23,307 nucleotides of DNA from NCBI GenBank assembly GCA_041946755.1, contig JBHGBB010000035.1, positions 1 through 23,307 on the forward strand, written 5' to 3'. Origin of the DNA: JBHGBB01 sp041946755. GTDB taxonomy: Bacteria; UBP4; UBA4092; JAOAEQ01. Positions 6,881 to 14,468 of the stretch are shown piece after piece. Within the stretch, counting starts at the first letter, position 1; each line of letters begins with the position of its first letter. The notes under the pieces were generated by a model. It saw nothing but the letters and a program-made list of their open reading frames with translations. It was not told the origin of the DNA and did not search any database. The translations under genes were made by a program, and so were the position numbers.

Positions 6881-8125
6881 CTACTTATATAGAGACCAGA
6901 TTCCTGAACTAACTGCGGTTGGTAATGGATATCGAAATATCCATAATCCATCATACGCTGCTGCAAGATATATATTGGTCCCATTAACCGCAACATTATA
7001 ATTCGTTCCTTCCGTATAATAATATCCTACCACAACAGGAGTGCTGGGAGTACTGATATCATAAATCCAGACCCCGAAATCTATATCCGCTACATAGGCA
7101 TAATTCCCGTTAATCGATATTCCATAAGCGTATATCGGATTATTCCCATACCCTACTTCAACTGGATTACTGGGACTGCTGATATTAATCACCCGTAGTC
7201 CAGAAGGACCATCGGCGATATAAGCGTAATTCCCATTCACCGCAACCCCATACGCATATCCGGGAGTAATGTAATATCCTACTTCTCTAGGTTCACTAAG
7301 ATAACTGATATCGATAATTCGTAATCCGGAAGCCCCATCGGCAATATAGGCATAATTCCCATGCACCGTCACCCCATACGCATATCCCGGAGTATCATAC
7401 GCCCCTAATTCAAATGGCGCGGTCGGCGTACTTATATTAATAATCCGTAATCCTCCAGTATAATCGGCAACATATGCATACTTATCATGAATTTCGACTT
7501 CCATGGCATACCCTGGAGTATTATATAATCCGACATAAGAAGGAGCCCCGGGATCGCTGATATTAACAATACGCAATCCGGCATCATTTTCTGCAAGATA
7601 CGCATAATCACCATCTACTGCCACACTATATGAATAGCCAGGCGAATCATAATTTCCCACTTGCACCGGTACTGCCGGATCCCTAATATCAATAATGCGT
7701 AATCCGGAATTACCATCGGCGACATAGGCATAATCCCCGGCTACCGCAACATCAAACGCTGAAGCCGGTCCTGTACCATAGGTACTTGCTAAAGAGAGAA
7801 TCGAAGGCGAACTTATATTGAATATATATAATCCTCCGCTATAATCAGCAAGATAGGCATAAGGCCAACCCAGCGCTATCCCGATTGCATTCCCGGGTGT
7901 ATTATAGAAATCGGTATAATCTGGACTAGCCGGATTACTTACATCGACAATGCGCAATCCATAACTATCATCAGCGACATACGCATACTTCCCACGCACG
8001 GCAACATCTTCTGCAGAACCGGGAGTATTATAGGTACCTGCTAGATAAGGATTATAGGGATTGGTAATATCAATTATTTTTAATCCTTCAGTACAATAGG
8101 CGATATAGGCGAACGAACTGTCCAC
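6881..8125 (-). CDS. LVIVD-repeat beta-propeller protein, C-terminal part after in-frame TGA
   Basis: Ten consecutive blades of about 41 residues with the pattern 'YAYVADxxxGLRIIDISNP', 'VG.Y.TPG' and '.AYGVAV.GNYAYIAD', the LVIVD repeat family of extracellular beta-propellers. The frame is continuous with 8147-8770 apart from a single TGA at 8147-8149, and the apparent GTG start at 8125 has no signal peptide, so I regard this as the rest of the same gene. Joined, the two parts give 4 + 10 = 14 blades, exactly two seven-blade propellers, which argues that the parts belong together. It ends in a short 'GIWSLYK' tail with no sorting domain that I recognise. The thioredoxin-fold gene follows 31 bp downstream and is likely in the same transcript. 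Confidence 0.85.
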   Translation of the reverse strand: MDSSFAYIAYCTEGLKIIDITNPYNPYLAGTYNTPGSAEDVAVRGKYAYVADDSYGLRIVDVSNPASPDYTDFYNTPGNAIGIALGWPYAYLADYSGGLYIFNISSPSILSLASTYGTGPASAFDVAVAGDYAYVADGNSGLRIIDIRDPAVPVQVGNYDSPGYSYSVAVDGDYAYLAENDAGLRIVNISDPGAPSYVGLYNTPGYAMEVEIHDKYAYVADYTGGLRIINISTPTAPFELGAYDTPGYAYGVTVHGNYAYIADGASGLRIIDISYLSEPREVGYYITPGYAYGVAVNGNYAYIADGPSGLRVINISSPSNPVEVGYGNNPIYAYGISINGNYAYVADIDFGVWIYDISTPSTPVVVGYYYTEGTNYNVAVNGTNIYLAAAYDGLWIFRYPLPTAVSSGIWSLYK

Positions 8126-8146
8126 CGCAACAGCTCCGGTGCCACT

Positions 8147-8770
8147 TCAACCGCCTCCAAGCGCACAATATCCTACTTGCCATGCATTCACCGGATTATG
8201 TATATCAATCACCCGCAATCCATATCCCCAATCCAGCAGATAGGCATATTGCCCTTGAACGGCGATACCGATAGCGGAGTCGGAAGTACCAATAAATTTA
8301 ACTTCATTGGGTGAAGAAGGATTACTAACATCGATAATTCGTAATCCATACACCAAATCCGCTAGATACACATAATTCCCACTTACTGCAATATCATCCG
8401 CCCAGCCGGCGATAGTATACTGTCCTACTTCAACCGGATTCGCCGGGTCGCTGATATCGGCAATAATTAATCCCGACCAGCCAACGGCTATATAGGCATA
8501 AGCACCATTAACGACAACTTTATTACCTTCTGTTGGCAACGCTAATACTCCTACCAATTGCGGACTCGCGGGATTGCTAATATTGAGGATATGCAACTCA
8601 TCGCGATACGCGATATATGCGAAAGTGCTCTGAACCGCAACGGTATAACAATTACCGCCGATTTTACTCACTAAATCCACATTCCAAGAACCAGACCCAA
8701 ACGAACCTATCGAAAAACTAACCATGAAAATGAGAGTTAAATATATAATTATTCCGGTATGTTTTTCCAT
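8147..8770 (-). CDS. LVIVD-repeat beta-propeller protein, N-terminal part
   Basis: The N terminus is a signal peptide ('IIIYLTLIFMVSFSIGSFGS'). Four LVIVD blades follow, for example 'YAYIAVGWSGLIIADISDP' and 'VYGLRIIDVSNP'. The start is firm: ATG 8770 with a GGAGGG site just upstream. The frame then meets TGA at 8147 within 'CALGGG', and resumes with 'SGTGAVAVDSSFAYIAY' in the next blade. A change of TGA to GGA would give a run of Gly that fits the loop. I see no well-placed SECIS-like hairpin here (the nearest, CACCG/CGGTG, puts its loop only 10 nt after TGA), so I favour a nonsense mutation or a consensus error over recoding. Such propellers are usually surface or secreted binding proteins; the ligand is unknown. 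Confidence 0.85.
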   Translation of the reverse strand: MEKHTGIIIYLTLIFMVSFSIGSFGSGSWNVDLVSKIGGNCYTVAVQSTFAYIAYRDELHILNISNPASPQLVGVLALPTEGNKVVVNGAYAYIAVGWSGLIIADISDPANPVEVGQYTIAGWADDIAVSGNYVYLADLVYGLRIIDVSNPSSPNEVKFIGTSDSAIGIAVQGQYAYLLDWGYGLRVIDIHNPVNAWQVGYCALGGG

Positions 8771-8948
8771 AATCCCTCCATTCTATCCTCTCACTAAATA
8801 TATATACGTTCAACCTCGGAATATCTTCCTAAAACGAGCATTAAGGATAGAGTAATAGCCCTATTCTAATACACGTAAAATATAAGAAATAATTGCGCGT
8901 TTGTTTTAGAATTTACCGGTTAATCTATTTCCATTCAAGAATGATAGC

Positions 8949-8964
8949 GTTCATTTAAATGAAC
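8949..8964. repeat. 16-bp perfect palindrome GTTCATTTAAATGAAC
   Basis: Fully self-complementary, in the gene-free gap 8771-9113, next to the hairpin at 8968-8985. Possibly a protein-binding site; no other copy was noticed. I see no gene in the rest of the gap. Confidence 0.4.
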
Positions 8965-8967
8965 ATA

Positions 8968-8985
8968 AAACCCGAATCCGGGTTT
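8968..8985 (-). terminator. Probable rho-independent terminator
   Basis: Hairpin with arms aaacccg/cgggttt and a 4-nt loop. On the minus strand the right arm ends in TTT and runs into TATGTT. It is about 130 bp past the stop of the lipoprotein gene at 9114, the next minus-strand gene, and upstream of the start at 8770, so it would separate the two transcripts. Confidence 0.45.
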
Positions 8986-9113
8986 GGGGGGTATGAAATA
9001 ATATCGCTATTACCGGCTAATCTATTCGATAGGTCTTCGGGAATGCCGGTATCCAGTCCATTGCGGATAGGACAGGCTGGTGCTAGTGGTTGAAATAATT
9101 ATCGGATAACACT

Positions 9114-10106
9114 TTACTTAATTTGTGGATAATAGATATTGGTATATGAAGTCTGGTCGACTAGCAGATTATCTCCATTGGCATCCATCATCGCCAGCCG
9201 CTGATTCCCTTGAGGACCATCGCTTGCGGACATAAAGATAATCTTCCGCCCGGTACGGTCGAACGAGGGATTCGCATCCAACCCCGGCTGGGTAGTGAGC
9301 TGCATTATCTTACCGGTATATACATTCACCTTATAGATATCATAAAGCGCTGCATCGGCGGTTTTCGCCTGGTATACAATCCAAGTTCCATCCGGAGACC
9401 ATTTCGGTAATTCTTTTAGCATCGGGTCATCAACTAAAATCCGCTCTTCTCCGGTATTAATATCTTTCACTCGCAATTTCCGCTGGGCAAAATATGCGAT
9501 CCATCTCCCATTAGGACTATAGTTGGGGAATACACCTCCAATGAGCGAATCGGTAATCAGCGTTAGTTCTTTGGTTTTCAAATTCACCCGATATATCTGA
9601 TTGATATCTCCTTCTTTGGTACTAAACGCCAACTCACGGCCATCCGGGGAAACATCAAAATAGTATGGCGGTTTAGTAAAGGTATACACATATTTCGCGC
9701 CATGCTCCCGCGATAGGGAATATAGAATATAGCTATTTTCAGCATCACAATACGTCTCTAAATAGAGGATTTTATGATTCTTCGATACCACCGGTGAGGA
9801 AATATTCCGCTTAAAATCCGGAAGCCGCATAATATCATTTTTCCCAAACGTTTTTGAATATATCCCGGAATCTACCCCGGCTTGTAAATAAAATATCCGA
9901 TTAACGGCAAGCGCTTTGTCGAGAGTTGGTTTATACTGTTTATACCATTGCTGAATTGCTTGCACGGTATATGTATCTTTTACCGATGCAGCTACTACTT
10001 GTGGCTTCTCTTTTTTCGCAATATTACCGCTAAATATACAACAGCATGAAGCGGTTAATACTATTAAACCCAACAAACCAGATACTTTAATGATTTTAGA
10101 TGTCAT
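9114..10106 (-). CDS. TolB-like WD40/PD40 beta-propeller lipoprotein
   Basis: 330 residues. Residues 1-21 with 'LIVLTASC' form a lipoprotein signal with the lipidated Cys at about 21; Cys-Cys follows, an unusual triple. Residues about 140-330 contain PD40 blades as in TolB: 'PYYFDVSPDGRELAFSTKEG', 'FPNYSPNGRWIAYFAQ', 'LPKWSPDGTWIVYQAKT' and 'NPSFDRTGRKIIFMSASDG'. The region 45-135 is a less regular beta-rich part. It lacks a TolB N-terminal domain of the usual kind and no tol-pal genes are nearby, so I do not call it TolB. It is probably a membrane-anchored binding or scaffold propeller. The start is firm (GGAGGG ahead of ATG 10106). Two pseudopilin genes lie just upstream. Confidence 0.85.
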   Translation of the reverse strand: MTSKIIKVSGLLGLIVLTASCCCIFSGNIAKKEKPQVVAASVKDTYTVQAIQQWYKQYKPTLDKALAVNRIFYLQAGVDSGIYSKTFGKNDIMRLPDFKRNISSPVVSKNHKILYLETYCDAENSYILYSLSREHGAKYVYTFTKPPYYFDVSPDGRELAFSTKEGDINQIYRVNLKTKELTLITDSLIGGVFPNYSPNGRWIAYFAQRKLRVKDINTGEERILVDDPMLKELPKWSPDGTWIVYQAKTADAALYDIYKVNVYTGKIMQLTTQPGLDANPSFDRTGRKIIFMSASDGPQGNQRLAMMDANGDNLLVDQTSYTNIYYPQIK

Positions 10107-10185
10107 ACCAATCCCTCCGGGAAGAAGATAAATTGAAATGTTATAGTCAATATCTTACTAGTTCTTCTTCCTGCTGTCAACTAAA

Positions 10186-10785
10186 TTAAGCAGTATCCTG
10201 GCTTAAGTGGACATAGGTATCGAATCCGATTTTCGGGGTATAAAAAATATCGCCGTTACTGGTGAATCCGTTTGAAGGATCATAGGGGATTCCGGTATCC
10301 GGACCATCCCGGTCAGGACCAACCGAATGAATCCGATACGCTCCGAATTTATCTAATGCATCAACAAAAATCGGCCAACCGCTAATTGCAATCGCCTGTT
10401 CCCAATTGGCATACCCATAACTCTGCCGTTCTGGAAATTGGAAATCATGGGTCGTACTAAAGGGGTCGTTCGGCATGGTTGATATATAGGCAATCGGCGT
10501 GGTTATCGGATTCGCACCGTTAAATGGCTGGATATCCCCGACAAAATTCGCCCAACCGCCAAGATAGAATTCAGTCTGCGATATATAATGGTATGGTGGA
10601 TACGCGCTATTATCGATATGATATGATTCAAGTGCACTTACAATAGTTTTAAGCTCCCCTTTGGCACGAGATACCTTCGCCCGAATCTGTGCCCCCTGGA
10701 AATTATAGAGCGCAATCGACGCAATGATCGCAATAATCGCCACTACGATTAGTAATTCGATCAACGTAAATCCTTTTCCCGACAT
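10186..10785 (-). CDS. Type IV pilin-like pseudopilin (GspG-like)
   Basis: 199 residues. Leader 'MSGKG' followed by 'FTLIELLIVVAIIAIIASIA' with Glu at mature position 5, then a helix with 'GAQIRAKVSRAKGELKTIVS'. The soluble domain contains 'TTPIAYISTMPNDPF', 'HSVGPDRDGPDTGIPYDPSN' and the tail 'NGFTSNGDI'. The 'GPDRDGPDTG' stretch recalls the calcium-binding loop of GspG-type pseudopilins. ATG 10785 has an AGGAGA site 8 nt upstream. The leader DNA upstream is shared in layout with that of the pseudopilin at 4854-5393. It sits between the lipoprotein propeller and another pseudopilin. Confidence 0.9.
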   Translation of the reverse strand: MSGKGFTLIELLIVVAIIAIIASIALYNFQGAQIRAKVSRAKGELKTIVSALESYHIDNSAYPPYHYISQTEFYLGGWANFVGDIQPFNGANPITTPIAYISTMPNDPFSTTHDFQFPERQSYGYANWEQAIAISGWPIFVDALDKFGAYRIHSVGPDRDGPDTGIPYDPSNGFTSNGDIFYTPKIGFDTYVHLSQDTA

Positions 10786-10798
10786 AAAAACTTTCTCC

Positions 10799-10919
10799 TA
10801 ACCACAGATTTCACTGATTATCACTGATTTTCGTTTTTTATTGCTAATTTTACATTTAGCATTTTACATTAATTTGTTTATCTTTTCCCTGTCTACTATC
10901 TACTGCTTACTATCTACTG
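10799..10919. repeat. Composite spacer of three low-complexity words (second copy)
   Basis: Words in the order CACAGATTTCACTGATTATC, then a TGCTAATTTTACATTTAGC block, then CTGTCTACTATCTACTGCTT. This is the order seen at 5404-5520, and both spacers lie directly 5' of a pseudopilin gene. Confidence 0.6.
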
Positions 10920-10922
10920 TTT

Positions 10923-11597
10923 TTATGGCGGGTCAATCGCAATCTGCCACTCGGTATAATAGGGAGATTGAGCGCCCAATCGAACAATATCGCCATTACT
11001 GACAATACCGTTCGTCGGATCATAGAATCCATAATTCGTAAAGGTGATATTCGGCCAGAACCCGAAATAATCCGATCGGCCATAAGATTGTATCCGATCC
11101 GGCCCGCAACTGGATAACCGCCACATTCGGCCATAGATACAGTATCCAATCCGGGGATTATCTAAACCCCGGGCTTCAGCGCTCGATTGCGCATCCAGAT
11201 AATCATAAGTATCATAAACCTTGGTATCGCCAAGACCAACTACATCAATGGTTGGTAAAAATGGGTCTGGACCGGGAATAGTAGAGATATAGGCGATAGG
11301 AGTGGTTAAAGGACGCAGCCGCCAGCTGACCGGAGGAGCGTCTAATCCTAATGGTGGAACTTCTTCAGCAACCTCACTCCATCGGGGATAGGCATTATTA
11401 TCGGAATAATAGGCTTCTAATCCGGTAGCGATGGTTTGCATTTCCGCTTTTGCTTTTGAAACCTTCGACCGGATCTGGGCATGCTGATAGTTGACGATTG
11501 CAATAGTAGAAATAATCGCTATAATAGCCACCACGATCAACAGTTCGATTAAGGTAAAACCGATGGATTTAAAATCCGAAATAGAATTGTGTTTCAT
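10923..11597 (-). CDS. Type IV pilin-like pseudopilin (GspG-like, long)
   Basis: 224 residues, the longest of the four pseudopilins here. It has a 13-residue leader ending 'FKSIG', then 'FTLIELLIVVAIIAIISTIA' with Glu5, and a helix with 'HAQIRSKVSKAKAEMQTIAT'. A long soluble domain has 'TTPIAYISTIPGPDPF', then 'RLSSCGPDRIQSYG', then 'YDPTNGIVSNGDI'. There is no clear ribosome site at ATG 11597, and the start is chosen because it gives an ordinary prepilin leader. It begins only 40 bp after the stop of the 7-blade propeller gene (11638-12876), with which it may be co-transcribed. Confidence 0.88.
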   Translation of the reverse strand: MKHNSISDFKSIGFTLIELLIVVAIIAIISTIAIVNYQHAQIRSKVSKAKAEMQTIATGLEAYYSDNNAYPRWSEVAEEVPPLGLDAPPVSWRLRPLTTPIAYISTIPGPDPFLPTIDVVGLGDTKVYDTYDYLDAQSSAEARGLDNPRIGYCIYGRMWRLSSCGPDRIQSYGRSDYFGFWPNITFTNYGFYDPTNGIVSNGDIVRLGAQSPYYTEWQIAIDPP

Positions 11598-11637
11598 ATA
11601 CTATAAATGACGAACGACCTTTTAAAAAGGTTTAACT

Positions 11638-12876
11638 TTATTGAGTTAGATAATACCGTTTTACATAATTAGTTTTCATATCTGACCACAATTCAGCAGA
11701 AGTCGGCCTACCATCAAGTTTAATCAGATAGATATCATCCGACCCTGCACCATAAGAATTAGTCATCCCCGCAACGATATATCCACCATCTTTGGTCTGT
11801 TGCACGGACATACCATATTCATCACCGCTCCCACCGAAGGTAGTACTCCATTCGAAAGTACCCAGATAATCAGTTTTAACGATATATACATCTGAAGGTG
11901 CACTACTCGATGACATTGACCATCCGGAAATAATATATCCGTTATCTTTCGCCTGTTGAACACAATAACTAAATTGATTACCAGTACCTCCGAGAGTCGT
12001 ACTCCATTCCAGCGTGCCGACGGGATCAGTCTTAATCAGATAAACATCGTAATCGCTCCCAAATGAATTGGTTTCTCCAGTAATGATAAACCCGCCATCC
12101 TGAGTTTGTTTAACCGAATACCCTCGATCGTATCCGCTGCCACCAAAGTATTTCTGCCATTGAAAATTACCTAAAGAATCTGTTTTCACCAGATAAACAT
12201 CAAGGACATAACCACTATTATTGGAGTTGGTCTCCCCAGTAATGATATACCCGCCGTCCAGACATTGGGCTATAGAAAACCCGCGATCCGATTTAGCACC
12301 GCCAATAGTAGTACTCCATTCCAACGTACCTAGTTGATTGGTTTTGATAAGATATACATCATCTGATCCGGCACCGAACGATTGGGTATATCCGGCAACG
12401 ATATACCCACCATCCTGGGCCTGGAGAACATAATGCCCATAATCAAAACCACTACCCCCAAACGTAGTGCTCCATTCTAGAGTTCCATGATTATCGGTCT
12501 TAATTAAATATAAATCAAAACTCCCCATGCCATAAGAACAGGTACCGCCGGTAATAATATATCCCCCATCCCGGGTGGTGGCGATTGATTGTCCATAGTC
12601 GGTGGTACTGCCTCCAAAGGTCGTGCTCCATGCCAGGGTCCCTTTACTATCGGTCTTAACCAGATAGACATCATCCAAACCCGCACCATAAGATTCGGTA
12701 ATACCGACCATGATATATCCCCCATCTAGGGTTTGCTGAATTTCAATCGCTTGATCCGACCTACTGCTGCCAATCGTCGTACTCCAACTCAACGAAGGTG
12801 GGGATACCGCTACTCCTTGCGAAAATAAACTACTAACTATACTGAAACTAATGATTAATATATAAACCTTTTTCAT
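11638..12876 (-). CDS. Secreted seven-blade beta-propeller protein
   Basis: I start the protein at ATG 12876, not at the longer frame (12984), because this gives a clean signal peptide ('MKKVYILIISFSIVSSLFS') and has an AAAGGG site upstream. The mature 390 or so residues are seven copies of a repeat of about 52 residues: 'LEWSTTFGGSGxDYG', 'DGGYIIAGxTxSYGAG', 'SDDVYLIKTDxxGT'. Seven copies make one closed propeller. The repeat type is common in secreted proteins of environmental bacteria; I do not know a defined function. Copies 4 to 6 are the most divergent (for example 'FQWQKYFGG'). At DNA level this is a tandem repeat of about 156 bp, prone to expansion and contraction. No C-terminal sorting domain is visible. 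Confidence 0.85.
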   Translation of the reverse strand: MKKVYILIISFSIVSSLFSQGVAVSPPSLSWSTTIGSSRSDQAIEIQQTLDGGYIMVGITESYGAGLDDVYLVKTDSKGTLAWSTTFGGSTTDYGQSIATTRDGGYIITGGTCSYGMGSFDLYLIKTDNHGTLEWSTTFGGSGFDYGHYVLQAQDGGYIVAGYTQSFGAGSDDVYLIKTNQLGTLEWSTTIGGAKSDRGFSIAQCLDGGYIITGETNSNNSGYVLDVYLVKTDSLGNFQWQKYFGGSGYDRGYSVKQTQDGGFIITGETNSFGSDYDVYLIKTDPVGTLEWSTTLGGTGNQFSYCVQQAKDNGYIISGWSMSSSSAPSDVYIVKTDYLGTFEWSTTFGGSGDEYGMSVQQTKDGGYIVAGMTNSYGAGSDDIYLIKLDGRPTSAELWSDMKTNYVKRYYLTQ

Positions 12877-13017
12877 GATTATTGCCCTTTCTTGGAAATA
12901 GTGTACTTTCCTATAGACGTTCGGGCAAACAAAAAGGTTTAGTATTAGATAAAAGTAGGCTTGATTTATATTATCTCCCAGCAATATAACACTTTAAACA
13001 GAAAAAGATTCATTTTA

Positions 13018-13716
13018 TTAGAATTGGAGTTGTTTCGTTTCGTTCTTAGCCAGTTGGATATTATCAGATAGTACTATCCTCTGCGCAACTTGCAAGGTAT
13101 TCCGATTGATGACTTCCAGATATATAGTATAGGTACCGGGAAACAACTGCCGATCATATTTCCGGTCGATCTGTGGTGCTCGTTCATTCGGTCCGTTAAA
13201 AACATAACCGGTAAGCCCGGCTCTTGCCTCAACCTGTATATGATATTGTTTATCCTGGAAATTGAGATATTTCGCATCTATTTGCGAAACAACTCTTTCT
13301 TGCCAAAACTTCTGAGATATCACCAGCTTTACCGTTGCCGGATTAATCATATAATACCTGGACATAAACGTTATCATCTTCCCGGATTTACTGAATGTCA
13401 TTGTAATATCATAATATTGCGGATACTGGGTATCGGATATCCGATAATACCAGTTATCGACATTGAGATCTTTCGCATTAATCAACTCCGGTTTCCCAAA
13501 TATTTTTACAATATCCCCGCTTGAAATATAAATTTTATTATTTATTGCTTCCGCTAATCGGGATTCATAAAACGGTAACGATTCATAATTCAAGGGTCTT
13601 GATCGAAGCAAATCATCGAATGAGGTAATTTTGCTTAATTTCGCCTGCCGATACCCAATATAAAATGTCAAAACCATTATCATCAATATCAGTATGATGA
13701 TTATGTTTCGTTTCAT
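13018..13716 (-). CDS. FYxGY-anchored protein with BamE/SmpA-like domain, copy 1
   Basis: 232 residues. The N-terminal anchor has 'MKRNIIIILIL' and 'TFYIGYRQAK'. Residues about 55-130 hold a BamE/SmpA-like segment: 'ISSGDIVKIFGKPE', 'DNWYYRISDTQYPQYYDITM', 'TFSKSGKMITF'. A second beta-rich part with 'FPGTYTIYLEVI' ends in 'QLAKNETKQLQF'. It is clearly a paralogue of the next gene (13774-14466), matching through most of its length including the last residues. BamE-like domains bind partner proteins at the membrane; the partner here is unknown. Start ATG 13716 with a GGGGGA run about 10 nt upstream. This is the last gene of the anchored-protein run. Confidence 0.8.
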   Translation of the reverse strand: MKRNIIIILILMIMVLTFYIGYRQAKLSKITSFDDLLRSRPLNYESLPFYESRLAEAINNKIYISSGDIVKIFGKPELINAKDLNVDNWYYRISDTQYPQYYDITMTFSKSGKMITFMSRYYMINPATVKLVISQKFWQERVVSQIDAKYLNFQDKQYHIQVEARAGLTGYVFNGPNERAPQIDRKYDRQLFPGTYTIYLEVINRNTLQVAQRIVLSDNIQLAKNETKQLQF

Positions 13717-13773
13717 AAAGCTATATCCCCCTCTATTAATATTCTATTGAGAGCAAATAATAGACTCATTTTA

Positions 13774-14466
13774 TTAGAATTGGAATTGTTTGGTTTCATT
13801 TGGTGCTAGCTGCACTTTTCCCTGCATCAATAATTTTTCGATGGTATGCCGGCTATCCTTTTCCGCGATAACCAAATAGATATCATATTGACCGGGATAT
13901 GCTTCGCGACGATATTGTTTCTCCGGGATAATCGAATCTTCTACCGGCTCGCAGGAAATTAAACCGATATTATCTATATGAGATTCTAGATAGATAATAT
14001 ATTTTTTATTATTTTCCTGCAGATACTGCGGTTTGACTTTTCCTTTCCAGGTCGATTCGCTAACCGATAAGGTTAATACTGCCGGATTGATTAAACTATG
14101 CTGCATGAGTAAGTTAGCTATATTCCCGGATTTATCGAAGGTGATAGTGATATCATACACTTGCGGATATTGGATATCAGTTATCCGATAATGCCAGTTA
14201 TCAAACTTGGTATCGTTGGTGTCTATCGACTCCGGCTTCCCAAACATCGACTCGATATCCGACTTAGAAACCAGCGCTTTTCGACTAATAGCCTGCGATA
14301 ATCGTGATGTGACTATCGGGCACGTCTCATAAGTTACCGATAACGATTTTATGTTCAGGCTATTGCGTATTCTGTTTTCCTTAACTGTTTTCGCATGATG
14401 ATAACCCAAATAAAATGTGATGCCAAGAATAATAACAATTAATGTAATAAAAACACCTTTACGCAT
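13774..14466 (-). CDS. FYxGY-anchored protein with BamE/SmpA-like domain, copy 2
   Basis: 230 residues, a tandem paralogue of 13018-13716. The anchor is 'MRKGVFITLIVIILGITF' with 'YLGYHHAK'; M-R-K replaces the usual M-K-R. BamE-like segment: 'SKSDIESMFGKPESI', 'DNWHYRITDIQYPQVYDITI', 'TFDKSGNIANL'. The end is 'QLAPNETKQFQF'. Its ATG is 2 nt after the stop of the upstream gene, so translation is probably coupled. The two copies also share the bases around their stop codons, pointing to a duplication. The structural call is from motif resemblance only. Confidence 0.8.
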   Translation of the reverse strand: MRKGVFITLIVIILGITFYLGYHHAKTVKENRIRNSLNIKSLSVTYETCPIVTSRLSQAISRKALVSKSDIESMFGKPESIDTNDTKFDNWHYRITDIQYPQVYDITITFDKSGNIANLLMQHSLINPAVLTLSVSESTWKGKVKPQYLQENNKKYIIYLESHIDNIGLISCEPVEDSIIPEKQYRREAYPGQYDIYLVIAEKDSRHTIEKLLMQGKVQLAPNETKQFQF

Positions 14467-14468
14467 AG

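Noticed and set aside
8115..8149. Second selenocysteine site at the TGA of the LVIVD gene
   Set aside because: The nearest hairpin (CACCG/CGGTG) puts its loop about 10 nt after TGA, too close, and a propeller loop offers no chemical reason for selenocysteine.
6881..8770. Regular repeats of about 125 bp, considered as CRISPR-like
   Set aside because: They are coding: each unit is one LVIVD blade, with the frame kept and the units imperfect. No direct repeat of constant sequence with unique spacers.
9114..10106. Calling the lipoprotein TolB
   Set aside because: It has PD40 blades but a lipobox and no evident TolB N-terminal domain, and there are no tol-pal neighbours.
11638..12876. Repeats of about 156 bp, considered as a non-coding tandem array
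   Set aside because: Each unit translates to one propeller blade in a single open frame with a signal peptide.
12877..12984. Longer start for the seven-blade propeller protein
   Set aside because: The extra 36 residues would precede a perfect signal peptide; the ATG at 12876 has its own ribosome site.
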